A stretch of 48,542 nt of DNA, from contig CANRCT010000025.1 of NCBI GenBank assembly GCA_947629175.1, positions 1-48,542 of the forward strand, in the 5' to 3' direction. The position numbers and the translations under genes were made by a program. The notes beneath the pieces were generated by a model, which searched no databases, was not told where the DNA came from, and saw only the letters and a list, made by a program, of their open reading frames with translations. Source of the DNA: an uncultured Muribaculaceae bacterium. Lineage in GTDB: Bacteria > Bacteroidota > Bacteroidia > Bacteroidales > Muribaculaceae. Shown here piece after piece: positions 35,091 through 43,075 of this stretch (its first letter is position 1; each line of letters opens with the position of its first letter).

Positions 35091-35408
35091 ATGACGTACT
35101 ATGAGATTTTCGGAGAACCTATCTCCAAGGAAGACGAGGCTTTCGTCAAAGAGTTTGAACGTTTCGTGAACGGACGCATGTCAAATCCGGAGAAGGTAGG
35201 CAAAGGTCTGTCAACCATGCACCGTTACCTTCAGCAACAGGCGTTCAAAGTAGTGGTCGCCTATATGCGCCAACTTGCACTCAATTTCTATGCAGGACGT
35301 TTCGATGACCGCAATGAATGGGCAGCCAAAGCAGCAGCCACCGCTTACGACAGTCTTGTGGAGAACGAGATAGTCTATGATACAGACTACATTGAGCGCA
35401 AAGACTAA
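35091..35408 (+). CDS. Conserved protein of unknown function
   Basis: A 105-aa soluble, probably all-helical protein (EDEAFVKEFERFVNGRMS, then LQQQAFKVVVAYMRQLALN). No catalytic motif. It follows the 55-aa gene by 18 nt, so the two form a small operon behind leader copy C. A shared terminator follows at 35412-35452. Genes of this kind are common fillers in Bacteroidales mobile-element backbones. Confidence 0.65.
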   Translation: MTYYEIFGEPISKEDEAFVKEFERFVNGRMSNPEKVGKGLSTMHRYLQQQAFKVVVAYMRQLALNFYAGRFDDRNEWAAKAAATAYDSLVENEIVYDTDYIERKD

Positions 35409-35411
35409 AAG

Positions 35412-35452
35412 TCAAGCCTCTTCGATTGCAAGAAACAGTCGGAGAGGCTTGA
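35412..35452. terminator. Bidirectional terminator between convergent genes
   Basis: TCAAGCCTCTTCG pairs with CGGAGAGGCTTGA (one mismatch) around a 15-nt loop. It lies between the stop of the 105-aa gene and the stop of the convergent PIN gene. Confidence 0.7.
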
Positions 35453-35455
35453 TTA

Positions 35456-35965
35456 TTAGGATTTGGATTCCCAAAGCGTTATCCGTTTTAGAATCTCTGC
35501 CCGAGGAAGTCGAACATTTATAGCCAACAGTTCTCGCAACTTTATAGATGCTTCTGAAGGTAACAGTATGCTGTTCTCTATCATTTGGTCAAAAAGATAG
35601 AGAACTCCATGGACTTCTACGTTGCAATTTTCAGCATACGCTCGAAGCTGGCGATCCCCGGTTATAAGGGTGTATGCACCATTTCTGGCGTAATAACATA
35701 CGGAACAATCTTGTATTGAAATATTGCCCGGTGCAGATGCTTGTTCTGTTACAATTTCTACGATTTCTTCTGCTGTAAACTCTCTGACATGAATGAGATT
35801 TTCATTTATCGCCTGCTGTATCTCTGTCCGATATTCCGGAGTAGCAATCTCGGCTATAACAAAATCGACCGTATGTATCTCAAACGGCAGCTCGCACATC
35901 TTACGCAGCAATCCAATGGACTGCAGATCAATGAAGATATTCGTATCGTTGACAATAACCTTCAT
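35456..35965 (-). CDS. PIN-domain protein, toxin-like ribonuclease candidate
   Basis: A 169-aa PIN-like protein of the DUF3368 style. Conserved acidic residues: KVIVNDTNIFIDL at the N-terminus, VIAEIATPEY, SIQDCSVCYYA and TLITGDRQLRAYA. PIN domains cleave RNA using such residues. The gene follows the XRE-ImmA/IrrE gene by 3 nt, so the two form one operon, with the upstream protein the likely antitoxin or regulator. Confidence 0.75.
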   Translation of the reverse strand: MKVIVNDTNIFIDLQSIGLLRKMCELPFEIHTVDFVIAEIATPEYRTEIQQAINENLIHVREFTAEEIVEIVTEQASAPGNISIQDCSVCYYARNGAYTLITGDRQLRAYAENCNVEVHGVLYLFDQMIENSILLPSEASIKLRELLAINVRLPRAEILKRITLWESKS

Positions 35966-35968
35966 TTA

Positions 35969-37027
35969 TCAGACCAGTTGTAGTTGCGCGTTAACCTTTT
36001 CTACCGAAGTATTTAGAAGAACTGCTGCTTTAGAGATAGAGATAATCTCATCAGCAAGAGCACGATACACCATGCGGAAGAAGCGACCGGAAGATTTCTC
36101 GGCAAAGCGCGATACTTCGACCTGAGTCTTGAAGTCAGCATTCATGTTCTTCTTTATATTGAAAGTGCGATAACGCTGGTCTGAAATAACTCCATGCTGA
36201 TGCAGAGTGAACATTATTGCATCCACTGATATGCCGAACTGGATCTGAATATCCTTTAACTCGGCAAGTGAAATGTCATGACGCTTTTCTCCTATTTTAG
36301 AGGTCAATACGCTGTACGGCAATAGCATCTCATTTGCAAAGGCATTGCAAAGTCTTTCAACCGACTTCTGATCCAACTCATCCGGGAAAATCATCAAAAG
36401 ATGCCCGAGTTCATGCAATGAAGTGAAGCGCTTACGTTCGGCATTGAAGGTCTTATTCACCACTATGATCGGGATATTGCCATTTACATAACCGCTGAGA
36501 CCGTCGAAAGCATTGTCTTCCGCGATTTCAATAATCTTGATATTGTTGTCTTCAAGTACCTCGATAACGCTGGAAATACCGTCGGTTCCCAATTGTAGCG
36601 CGTTGCGTACTTCTCCTGCAAAGGCAATCGCATCCTGAATGGTTGAAACCATTTTACGCTCTAAGTTGAACTCGTAGGCAGCCCCGCTTATCTGTTCTAT
36701 TTCGAGGTATCGTTCCAACTCCTCATGTACTCGCTCGCTGAGTGACTGAGCTTTTGCTGCTGAAAACTTCGACTTCTTCCGGAACTCTATATTGTCGATG
36801 GACACGGCATATGGACGGAAAAAGAAGTCAACCTTGACACCAAGCGACGATGCAAGTGCCAATAGCACTCGGCTATCAGGCATCATTTTCCCCTGTTCGT
36901 ACTTGTTTATTGCCTGACGGGTAACCATCTGATTCATCTCTTTAGACAAATTATCAAGCGACAAGCCGCGCATCTTGCGTGCCTGTTGTAACCGCTTAGG
37001 AAATATTTCGTGAATGACTTGGCTCAT
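35969..37027 (-). CDS. XRE regulator with ImmA/IrrE metallopeptidase domain
   Basis: A 352-aa two-domain protein. Residues ~10-70 are an XRE helix-turn-helix (LSLDNLSKEMNQMVTRQAIN, then KYEQGKMMPD). Residues ~150-270 are an ImmA/IrrE-type zinc peptidase with the intact motif FTSLHELGHLL. Such proteins repress a promoter and can be cleaved or act as protease in response to a signal. The operator-like repeat at 37050-37087 and the PIN gene downstream make this a toxin-antitoxin-type operon. Confidence 0.85.
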   Translation of the reverse strand: MSQVIHEIFPKRLQQARKMRGLSLDNLSKEMNQMVTRQAINKYEQGKMMPDSRVLLALASSLGVKVDFFFRPYAVSIDNIEFRKKSKFSAAKAQSLSERVHEELERYLEIEQISGAAYEFNLERKMVSTIQDAIAFAGEVRNALQLGTDGISSVIEVLEDNNIKIIEIAEDNAFDGLSGYVNGNIPIIVVNKTFNAERKRFTSLHELGHLLMIFPDELDQKSVERLCNAFANEMLLPYSVLTSKIGEKRHDISLAELKDIQIQFGISVDAIMFTLHQHGVISDQRYRTFNIKKNMNADFKTQVEVSRFAEKSSGRFFRMVYRALADEIISISKAAVLLNTSVEKVNAQLQLV

Positions 37028-37049
37028 GGCTCTGTAGTCTGATTGTTTT

Positions 37050-37087
37050 GGTTGACAAAGTTAGTAATTATTTCTGAATTGTCAACC
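37050..37087 (-). promoter_or_regulatory. Promoter inside a perfect 9-bp inverted repeat (operator)
   Basis: On the minus strand GTTG (37086-37083), a 19-nt spacer and TAACTTTG (37063-37056) form the promoter. GGTTGACAA (37050-37058) and TTGTCAACC (37079-37087) are perfect inverted repeats that overlap both promoter elements. Binding of the XRE protein here would block transcription of its own operon. Confidence 0.7.
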
Positions 37088-37145
37088 AACAAACCTGTTA
37101 AAAGTTCATTCTAAGTGCCATTTTATATGGCAATAGCTCTCCGGA

Positions 37146-37343
37146 AGCCGTACTGCCGGTGGTTATGGGCGCGAAGTTGGCATCCGGATTGACCGCCAAG
37201 GTCAGGCTATGTTTCATCGAGATTTTACAGTCTGCGACTGAAAAAACATCTTGAAAACCTTGTCTTGCCAATCTCTCCTGATGCCCCTGAAATGCGCAAA
37301 TAACCACCTCACGGACGACTCAGAAAGAGCAGAAAGTGAGGGA
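37146..37343 (+). promoter_or_regulatory. Conserved non-coding leader, family 2, copy D
   Basis: Second copy of the leader at 34694-34890, about 80% alike by eye over nearly 200 nt, with the same block order. It ends 15 nt before the start codon at 37359. It lies next to the divergent XRE-ImmA/IrrE promoter. Confidence 0.75.
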
Positions 37344-37358
37344 GAAAACTTCACCGAT

Positions 37359-37553
37359 ATGAGAGTAAAAAGAATGACAACAGATGAAGGCAAGCGAGTA
37401 AATATCAGTCGCTTCCCAAACTTTTCAGCCTCGGGTTCAGTACGCGGCATGAAGAAGCTGTATTATGGTCGTGATGCCTTGTTGGTACGAGTAGGCAAAT
37501 TCATTTACAACGTGACATCCGAACCGGCTATCTATAACCAAGCTCACATTTAA
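37359..37553 (+). CDS. 64-aa protein of unknown function
   Basis: A basic small protein (MRVKRMTTDEGKRVNISRF, then MKKLYYGRDALLVRVGKFIY). The ATG at 37359 was preferred over an upstream in-frame ATG at 37251 because the conserved leader D covers that region and the 15-nt leader-to-ATG spacing matches copy C. The next gene follows after 11 nt. Confidence 0.6.
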   Translation: MRVKRMTTDEGKRVNISRFPNFSASGSVRGMKKLYYGRDALLVRVGKFIYNVTSEPAIYNQAHI

Positions 37554-37564
37554 CCCCAAAAGAT

Positions 37565-38065
37565 ATGAAACAGATAATATGGTCGAGTGAGACTTTCTAT
37601 GATGACACTGCAAGAGCAGTTTATCAAGACAGTCAGCGGGACTTTCTTGAGGATGAGGATTATTGCGTAGCTGATCAGGAGTGGTCGGAAGTAGTTCAAG
37701 GCTTTCTCGTTGATGAGCGCAACAATCTCAACCGGGATGTCAACGGAATAATCATTGCTTTCGCTGACCTCGGATTGTGGCACGGCAGACGCCAAGGGTT
37801 CAAAATCTATGACACTAACATCGCCACTATCTTGAAGTCTTCCGAGGATGAAAATGAGTGGTATGGTGACGGCATGGATATACGAAGCCGCCACATCCAC
37901 CATGACGGCACCAATTATGTACTTTATCGTATCGTACCGGATATGGAAGCCGCAGAACTTGTCGGCGAGATGATATACAACCGTGAAATTAACGAAGACG
38001 AGTTCATCAAATGCACGGAATCACTCTACCCATATGTGGCTGAAATCTATGGCTGGCCACTGTAA
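37565..38065 (+). CDS. Conserved protein of unknown function
   Basis: A 166-aa acidic protein (SSETFYDDTARAVYQDS; IIIAFADLGLWHGRRQGFK; SRHIHHDGTNYVLYRIV). No catalytic motif is evident. The pattern of aromatic strands and an acidic C-terminus is typical of proteins found in Bacteroidales mobile-element cargo operons. It sits between two further unknown genes (gaps 11 and 12 nt) in the 37359-39017 operon. Confidence 0.65.
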   Translation: MKQIIWSSETFYDDTARAVYQDSQRDFLEDEDYCVADQEWSEVVQGFLVDERNNLNRDVNGIIIAFADLGLWHGRRQGFKIYDTNIATILKSSEDENEWYGDGMDIRSRHIHHDGTNYVLYRIVPDMEAAELVGEMIYNREINEDEFIKCTESLYPYVAEIYGWPL

Positions 38066-38077
38066 AACCTCTACGAT

Positions 38078-38458
38078 ATGGAACTTGAGAAACTTATAAA
38101 TCGCATCACTGACATTGCCGAAGATAAAGGCTGGTCAGTATACACGGAAACAAAAGATGCACTTGTGGAATTTGAGTTTTCACAATCAACGGACTTCGGT
38201 CAGGATTTTTCATTCTCCGCATCGATGAATGACGGAGACATATATTCCCTCATTAAGGATGTCAATGACTATTATGAAGGATATGACCCCGATGAAGAAG
38301 CCATGTTGTGGGTCGGCTCGGATGGACACGGCAAGAACGGTGCGCCTTACCGTCTTTCCGACATCATTAAAGACATGGAACAGGCAGAAAGTATGGTCAG
38401 TGAACTACTTGAAGCCTTAATCGAGGTTTGTAACAAAGAAGAACTATGGCGCGACTGA
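38078..38458 (+). CDS. Conserved protein of unknown function
   Basis: A 126-aa acidic protein. An alternating strand region (DALVEFEFSQSTDFGQDFSF) is followed by YYEGYDPDEEAMLWVGSDG and a C-terminal helix. It overlaps the next gene by 13 nt, which suggests translational coupling. No function can be assigned. Confidence 0.65.
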   Translation: MELEKLINRITDIAEDKGWSVYTETKDALVEFEFSQSTDFGQDFSFSASMNDGDIYSLIKDVNDYYEGYDPDEEAMLWVGSDGHGKNGAPYRLSDIIKDMEQAESMVSELLEALIEVCNKEELWRD

Positions 38459-38751
38459 ACTACATCAAGACACTCATAGACAAAGTGACCATGGCAACCA
38501 GTGATAACTGCCAGTTTGTGTGCTATGGACACCTCGTTGAAATGCAGAGCTGTATGGGAGGTTTCTTTGCGGCGACCATCTACCGGACGAAAGACCGATA
38601 TGAGGGCGAACTGGCAACCTTTAGTTTCGACTACTGGCGCAAGCATCTCTATATCGAACAATCTGACAGTACACCACTGACTGAGGCTATAACGTCAGCT
38701 TTCAGAGGCATATACGGTAATAATCTTACTATCGCTATTGATACTACATAA
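38446..38751 (+). CDS. Small conserved protein of unknown function
   Basis: A 101-aa protein (MARLNYIKTLIDKVTMAT, then CQFVCYGHLVEMQSCMGGFF). It contains three cysteines in its first half. The start lies within the end of the preceding gene. The next gene begins 11 nt downstream. No family recognised. Confidence 0.6.
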   Translation: MARLNYIKTLIDKVTMATSDNCQFVCYGHLVEMQSCMGGFFAATIYRTKDRYEGELATFSFDYWRKHLYIEQSDSTPLTEAITSAFRGIYGNNLTIAIDTT

Positions 38752-38762
38752 AAATCATAGAT

Positions 38763-39017
38763 ATGAAAAAATTACTTTTCCTATTGTTTCTCTACATTCT
38801 TGTGGAGGGTGACAATGTAATCTCAGATGGGCTTTATGTCTATCACCGTGGCAAGCACGCCGTTGACGAACTTGCAACCAAAGTGGATGAATATTATCCC
38901 AAGATTCAGGCAGTGGACACCATTATGACCAATGCTCTCAGCAAGGAATTTGTCGAGCCTACAGACAGCGTGGTTCCGCTTCCACAGCCACAGCGCAAGG
39001 TAATCAAACGACCTTAG
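38763..39017 (+). CDS. Small exported or membrane-anchored protein
   Basis: An 84-aa protein with a hydrophobic N-terminus (MKKLLFLLFLYILVEG) that looks like a signal or anchor sequence. It is followed by a soluble part and a Pro-rich basic tail (VPLPQPQRKVIKRP). No lipobox cysteine. The end overlaps the convergent recombinase-like gene by 14 nt. Last gene of its operon; function unknown. Confidence 0.6.
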   Translation: MKKLLFLLFLYILVEGDNVISDGLYVYHRGKHAVDELATKVDEYYPKIQAVDTIMTNALSKEFVEPTDSVVPLPQPQRKVIKRP

Positions 39018-39588
39018 TCTTCAGCGTTTTCTTTCTGACGGTACGATTTGCTTTAATGCCATTGTGCCGAAGGACGCGGTATATCTCAGAGTTTGATATA
39101 CCAAATTTTTCGCGAATAACATCCAGGGTAAAACCGGTCAAATAGAACTGGATTACATTCTGGTTGAACTGCTTTCTTGCCAGTTTCTTATCAGAATTGG
39201 CAACGGTATTGTCTATCCGTACCTCGCCATGCTCCTTTTTTAAGGTCAGGATTTCTTTGGGTAGTTCTGCTATAAGGTCAAGAAGATTTTCATTGGGAAA
39301 CAATTCCCCCTTTGTATCAATCCTGTCTTCTATTGAGATGAGTCTGACATTCCTACTTTTGCAGAAACGGAGCAGAGTAGAGAATTTGCTCAGGCTATCG
39401 AGGGCGTTGCTTATCCGAGCGACAATCAGTTCATCGCCATCCGATAATTTGCGCAACATTCCTTTCCATTTGGAACGGATCATGTAACAAGCTCGGCTCT
39501 CTTTATAGATTGCCGAGCATCCGTATTCGTCCATCCATTCGACGGACGAAGCTGGAACATCGCCGAATATGTATCCTATTTTTTGCAT
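39004..39588 (-). CDS. Serine-recombinase-like protein without the catalytic serine
   Basis: A 194-aa protein with the fold pattern of the resolvase N-terminal domain: KIGYIFGDVPASSVEWM, DGDELIVARISNALDSL, NVRLISIEDRIDTKGE, and a C-terminal helix-turn-helix (GFTLDVIREKFGISNSEIYR). In active enzymes the first strand reads YxRVS; here that position is YIFGD, so the nucleophile serine and adjacent arginine are missing. It may be a DNA-binding regulator evolved from a recombinase. Confidence 0.7.
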   Translation of the reverse strand: MQKIGYIFGDVPASSVEWMDEYGCSAIYKESRACYMIRSKWKGMLRKLSDGDELIVARISNALDSLSKFSTLLRFCKSRNVRLISIEDRIDTKGELFPNENLLDLIAELPKEILTLKKEHGEVRIDNTVANSDKKLARKQFNQNVIQFYLTGFTLDVIREKFGISNSEIYRVLRHNGIKANRTVRKKTLKTKVV

Positions 39589-39877
39589 TGTGTGATTGGT
39601 TTAAGATTATAACGGCAAAAGTAGTTCCATAATGTTCTCAAACCGCGAATTATCAATAATTTAACCATATAAATATAATAGTAGATATTAAAGATTGTTT
39701 CATCATTCATCGGAATTTATATGTGATTTCGCAACAACGTTAACCATGTGATATACTTACGTCATATATAAATATTTTGGTAGTTCACAATTAGTCTTAA
39801 TGCCAAGGATTTAGCCTTCTGATTTCGATTTTTACGAATTAATTTTGCCGACCCTAACCAATATTATCACATCAGAA
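39589..39877. promoter_or_regulatory. AT-rich divergent promoter region
   Basis: No gene. A -7 box TAATTTTG (39840-39847) lies 30 nt before the ATG at 39878 on the plus strand. On the minus strand TACTTTTG (39623-39616 region) precedes the recombinase-like gene. No good -33 box for either. Confidence 0.4.
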
Positions 39878-40333
39878 ATGAGAAATGAAACCATAATCCG
39901 ATTCCTGGAATCTGCTGCGATGAAAGTTCCGGCAATCATCAAGCCGGGACATGAACATCGCCCTCGCCGTGAAGTTCGTGCAGAGGTAGCCCTGCTTGTA
40001 TTCAACCTTCCGGCACCACTTACAATCAATGAGCTTCTCAATGCAACAGATGAAGCTCATGGGATGACCATGCTTTATCATCACATCCGTTCACGTCTCA
40101 CCGATTTCGGTCAGAGTTTCTGCCTGTTCCAACAGCCGGGTACGGGAGAAATGTATCAGATCAACGGCTCGACAAACGGCCGGGGTGAAGTAACAAGCGT
40201 AGATGTAAAAATCTACGAGTCTATGGATCGCATGGAACTGGAATTATCCGAAGAACTTCATCGGATGAGAACCATTCCCGGAGAGTTTGCCTACCAGATG
40301 GGGGACGATGAACTCTACTCATGCTTTCTCTGA
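39878..40333 (+). CDS. Conserved protein of unknown function
   Basis: A 151-aa protein starting at the ATG after the promoter (MRNETIIRFLESAAMKVPAI). It contains a likely helix-turn-helix-like segment (LTINELLNATDEAHGMTMLY) followed by strands. It overlaps the next gene by 13 nt, so the two are coupled. DNA-binding is a guess. Confidence 0.6.
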   Translation: MRNETIIRFLESAAMKVPAIIKPGHEHRPRREVRAEVALLVFNLPAPLTINELLNATDEAHGMTMLYHHIRSRLTDFGQSFCLFQQPGTGEMYQINGSTNGRGEVTSVDVKIYESMDRMELELSEELHRMRTIPGEFAYQMGDDELYSCFL

Positions 40334-40686
40334 TGACATCAGAGCTTGCAGAGCATATCATCAAAACAATCGTCTGGCATCGCACATGGATTGCATTCAA
40401 GGATTTCGATACGACTGGAGAATTTGTCATGCTGACTCCATCCGGAGAAATGTCTCATTTCAGTTGCCGCCTTTTCCGACTTGAAGTCCGCGTTCCCCAA
40501 AACGGCTATTTCAAGAAACAGATTCTCAACATACCCGAGATAAAGCTTGACAATGCCATTTACAGGCTTTCCAAGGAGAAAGCTTTCGAGCGTCGGGTTG
40601 CCACATTGGCGATTACATTTGAGGATGTGAACCGAATATTTTCCCTCGCGACGGAAGGAAATCTTCCCCTTGAACTTGAAAAATAA
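40321..40686 (+). CDS. Conserved protein of unknown function
   Basis: A 121-aa protein (MTSELAEHIIKTIVWHRTWI, FKDFDTTGEFVMLTPSGEM, then a helical C-terminus). The start overlaps the previous gene and a second ATG five codons later is possible. No motif recognised. The membrane-protein gene follows after 12 nt. Confidence 0.6.
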   Translation: MLSLMTSELAEHIIKTIVWHRTWIAFKDFDTTGEFVMLTPSGEMSHFSCRLFRLEVRVPQNGYFKKQILNIPEIKLDNAIYRLSKEKAFERRVATLAITFEDVNRIFSLATEGNLPLELEK

Positions 40687-40698
40687 TCAGAATCAAAT

Positions 40699-41190
40699 AT
40701 GCAACTTCTAATACAGTTTTATCCGGCAATCGCTACGACCGTTGCTATGTTCTTTTACAAACGCGACAATCGTCGGATGCAGTCTTTCTATCGCCGAATG
40801 GCTCTGAGCCTGTCGGCACGCAAGCTCTTCGTGTCACTCCTAATGATAGCTATGCTCATCTACAACTTCTGTTATCTTCAGGCCAATGGTATGAATGTCG
40901 CTTTGTGGATTGGCACTATTCTCTGCATCTCGATGTTCTCGTTTCGTCTGGCAGAAAAGAGTCTATATGTCCTTCAGAATCGCATATATTTGGCAGTCGC
41001 TGTCATACCGATGCTCGTTTGCGTGGTGCAACCCGGATTACTGCCGATCTCGGTAAACCTTTACTTCATCTTCATGGGTTCCCTGTTCTATCCCTCGCGA
41101 AAGCTGCGGAACCGATTGGACAATCCGGAGACCTTCACCAGATTCTGTGCGAATCGCGATGCTGCTATAAAGTATTACTATTCCCGTTGA
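40699..41190 (+). CDS. Multi-pass membrane protein of unknown function
   Basis: A 163-aa protein with about four to five hydrophobic segments: near residues 3-20, 44-62 (VSLLMIAMLIYNFCYL), 67-85 (VALWIGTILCISMF) and 97-130 (IYLAVAVIPMLVCVV, then ISVNLYFIFMGSLFY). Basic loops (YKRDNRRMQSFYRRM) suggest an inner-membrane protein. It ends the 39878-41190 operon. Similar small membrane proteins occur in Bacteroidales mobilizable elements. Confidence 0.7.
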   Translation: MQLLIQFYPAIATTVAMFFYKRDNRRMQSFYRRMALSLSARKLFVSLLMIAMLIYNFCYLQANGMNVALWIGTILCISMFSFRLAEKSLYVLQNRIYLAVAVIPMLVCVVQPGLLPISVNLYFIFMGSLFYPSRKLRNRLDNPETFTRFCANRDAAIKYYYSR

Positions 41191-41385
41191 CTTCGGAGTG
41201 GTTGTGTATCTGCAAAGTTAATCACCGGTTCAATTTACTTACCAAAACAGGCCAAGGGCCTTCGGATGCTCCGAAAGATTTTGGTTCGTAAGAACCGGCA
41301 ACTTCAAAGCAGAAAACAACCAGTTCTCCGAAGCCGGACGGAAAGAGTTCCGAAAGGCAGGGGAAGAAATTCAAATCTCAGAATT
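41191..41385 (+). promoter_or_regulatory. Structured leader upstream of the 41386 gene
   Basis: A gene-free 195 nt with short stems, for example GGTTC/GAACC (41283-41296) and the palindrome GGCCAAGGGCC. It ends in a purine-rich AGGGGAAGAAAT like the other leaders, but no block of families 1 or 2 is convincingly shared. Confidence 0.35.
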
Positions 41386-41763
41386 ATGGAAAGAGAATAT
41401 GTAATGCAAGTTGCGGAGACTATCCGCCAGCAGCTTCTCGGGACAACCCCGATGAACGTGATTTGCTCATGGGGCGCGCTCCATGGCTTCAAAGCAACAA
41501 CCTTCAAGGATATGGCAGCCCTCAAGTTCTATGTCAAGGGCAGACTCTTCAAGGGCTATGTGCTCATTGCCTACAACGAGATGGATTACTATGAAATCTA
41601 TCTTCAGAACGAATCCGGCACAAAGTGCATCCACGAAGAATGCTATTTCGACCAACTCGGTGAGGTCATAGACGTGGCAATCGAACGCGGAGAGGACGCC
41701 GAAGAATACGAACGCTTCTGCGAGGAAGAACACGCGAAGCTCATGCGCGGAGAAATAGGCTAA
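41386..41763 (+). CDS. Conserved protein of unknown function
   Basis: A 125-aa protein beginning MEREYVMQVAETIRQQLLG, followed by a mixed alpha/beta part (FKATTFKDMAALKFYVKGRL, then YNEMDYYEIYLQNESG) and an acidic C-terminal helix. It resembles small conserved proteins of unknown function found in Bacteroidales conjugative elements. The ATG at 41386 was chosen over an upstream one because the region before it looks like a non-coding leader. Confidence 0.65.
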   Translation: MEREYVMQVAETIRQQLLGTTPMNVICSWGALHGFKATTFKDMAALKFYVKGRLFKGYVLIAYNEMDYYEIYLQNESGTKCIHEECYFDQLGEVIDVAIERGEDAEEYERFCEEEHAKLMRGEIG

Positions 41764-41919
41764 ATCCGATGCGGCACAACCGGGATGCACACGACCGGCA
41801 ACGGCACGGCGCATCCCTTACTCCGCAAGCGACAAAAGTAAACCCTCTTTTATTCCCTCACATTCAAATACATTGACAGATTTATAACGCAAAAACAGTA
41901 AACCTTTTACAAGTCTTTT

Positions 41920-42762
41920 ATGACCAACAGAAAAATTGACTCTTCTAATCACAAGCATCAGCTGTGGGCTGTGACGCTTGACCGCAAGGCTCTGGAATAT
42001 CTCCGCGATTCGGCCAACAAGGGCATCTCGCGGCTCGGAGCCTACATCTGGCTTCTCACTAATTGTGTGAAGACCCGCACCTCTTTTAAGCCGCCCTATG
42101 GCCAGCCCTTTTATCTGGAACCGTCTCAGATTGTAATCTCAATTACCGACCTCGGTCAGAAATGGCAATGGGCACGCGAGACTGTCAGGAGCTTTCTCTC
42201 GAATATGGAAAGCCTTGGTCTGCTCACCAAGGAACAGCTCGACCGCTGTTCGCTCATCACAATGAAAATTGAGCTTTGCGATTTCGAACCGAACGGTCTC
42301 GATACGGAGGCTATTGAAAACCTGTCCTTTCCGGAAAAAGTGACCGGCATAATGGACAAATGGCTCGACGGCGATGCCACCAATGCCGAACTGGTCGAGA
42401 AATTCGAAGACTTCGCCAATCGCTTCAGCGATACGGAAGACGATGAATCTTCGTTTCGTACTGTCGGGTTGCAGTATCAGATGATTCGGCAACTTAGTCA
42501 CAGGTGGGCCACTTCGTTCCCTGACATTCCTGCTTCTCCTGATTTCCTCGGCTATTCTCTGCTTGAACAGATTTTCTACCAGTGTTTATCCGGAGACTGG
42601 AACAAATGGCTCTCACTTGTACGAACCTTCAGCCCCGGCATTGACGCTGAGGGCATCGAGACGTCCTCTTCTAATCCAAGGGTGGATAATCCCGAGGCAT
42701 ACGCCGGCCTCCGTAAGCTTTTCAAGCATCTCGGAGTATCCTTCACCAATCCGATTTCGTGA
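41920..42762 (+). CDS. Winged-helix protein, replication-initiator-like
   Basis: A 280-aa protein. The N-terminal ~110 residues resemble the helix-turn-helix of replisome organisers (GISRLGAYIWLLTNCVK, then ISITDLGQKWQWARETVRSF and LSNMESLGLL). The C-terminal part is acidic and helical. Such proteins precede relaxase genes in Bacteroidales mobilizable elements and may act in replication or regulation. It is separated from the relaxase by a terminator and a hairpin-rich spacer. Confidence 0.6.
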   Translation: MTNRKIDSSNHKHQLWAVTLDRKALEYLRDSANKGISRLGAYIWLLTNCVKTRTSFKPPYGQPFYLEPSQIVISITDLGQKWQWARETVRSFLSNMESLGLLTKEQLDRCSLITMKIELCDFEPNGLDTEAIENLSFPEKVTGIMDKWLDGDATNAELVEKFEDFANRFSDTEDDESSFRTVGLQYQMIRQLSHRWATSFPDIPASPDFLGYSLLEQIFYQCLSGDWNKWLSLVRTFSPGIDAEGIETSSSNPRVDNPEAYAGLRKLFKHLGVSFTNPIS

Positions 42763-42863
42763 GACGAGCCGGGCTTGCTGTTATAGGCTCTTTGCTAAAC
42801 GGGACTTCTAATGCTTCTGTGAGGCTCAATAACGGCCACTACGCGGCTCTGGGTTATAGTTCC

Positions 42864-42912
42864 GGAGTCTTCCGCAGCCTGATGTCAACGGAAGCCTCCG
42901 CTGATGTTTTTT
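42864..42912 (+). terminator. Terminator after the winged-helix gene
   Basis: GGAGTCTTCCG (42864-42874) pairs with CGGAAGCCTCC (42889-42899) with one mismatch, followed by a T-run near 42907-42912. Confidence 0.75.
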
Positions 42913-43075
42913 AGCCAACGCGCTTGCGCGAGTTGCCGCATAGGTACCCCTGCGGGAAGCCTACTTCCCCCCGATGCCCCGAAAGGGCATGGGGAGTTGC
43001 CGAATCGGCAGGCCACTACGAGCAAGCTCGGCCTCGTTTTATAAGCTATTATTATTAACCGAAAACTCTTTATAC
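42913..43075 (+). other. Hairpin-rich spacer before the relaxase, candidate oriT
   Basis: Several GC-rich stems follow each other: CAACGCGC/GCGCGAGTTG, ATGCCC/GGGCAT (near 42974-42990), TGCCGA/TCGGCA, and GAGC/GCTC. It lies directly upstream of a MobV-type relaxase, where transfer origins are commonly found. No nick-site consensus was recognised, so the assignment rests on position and structure. Confidence 0.4.
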
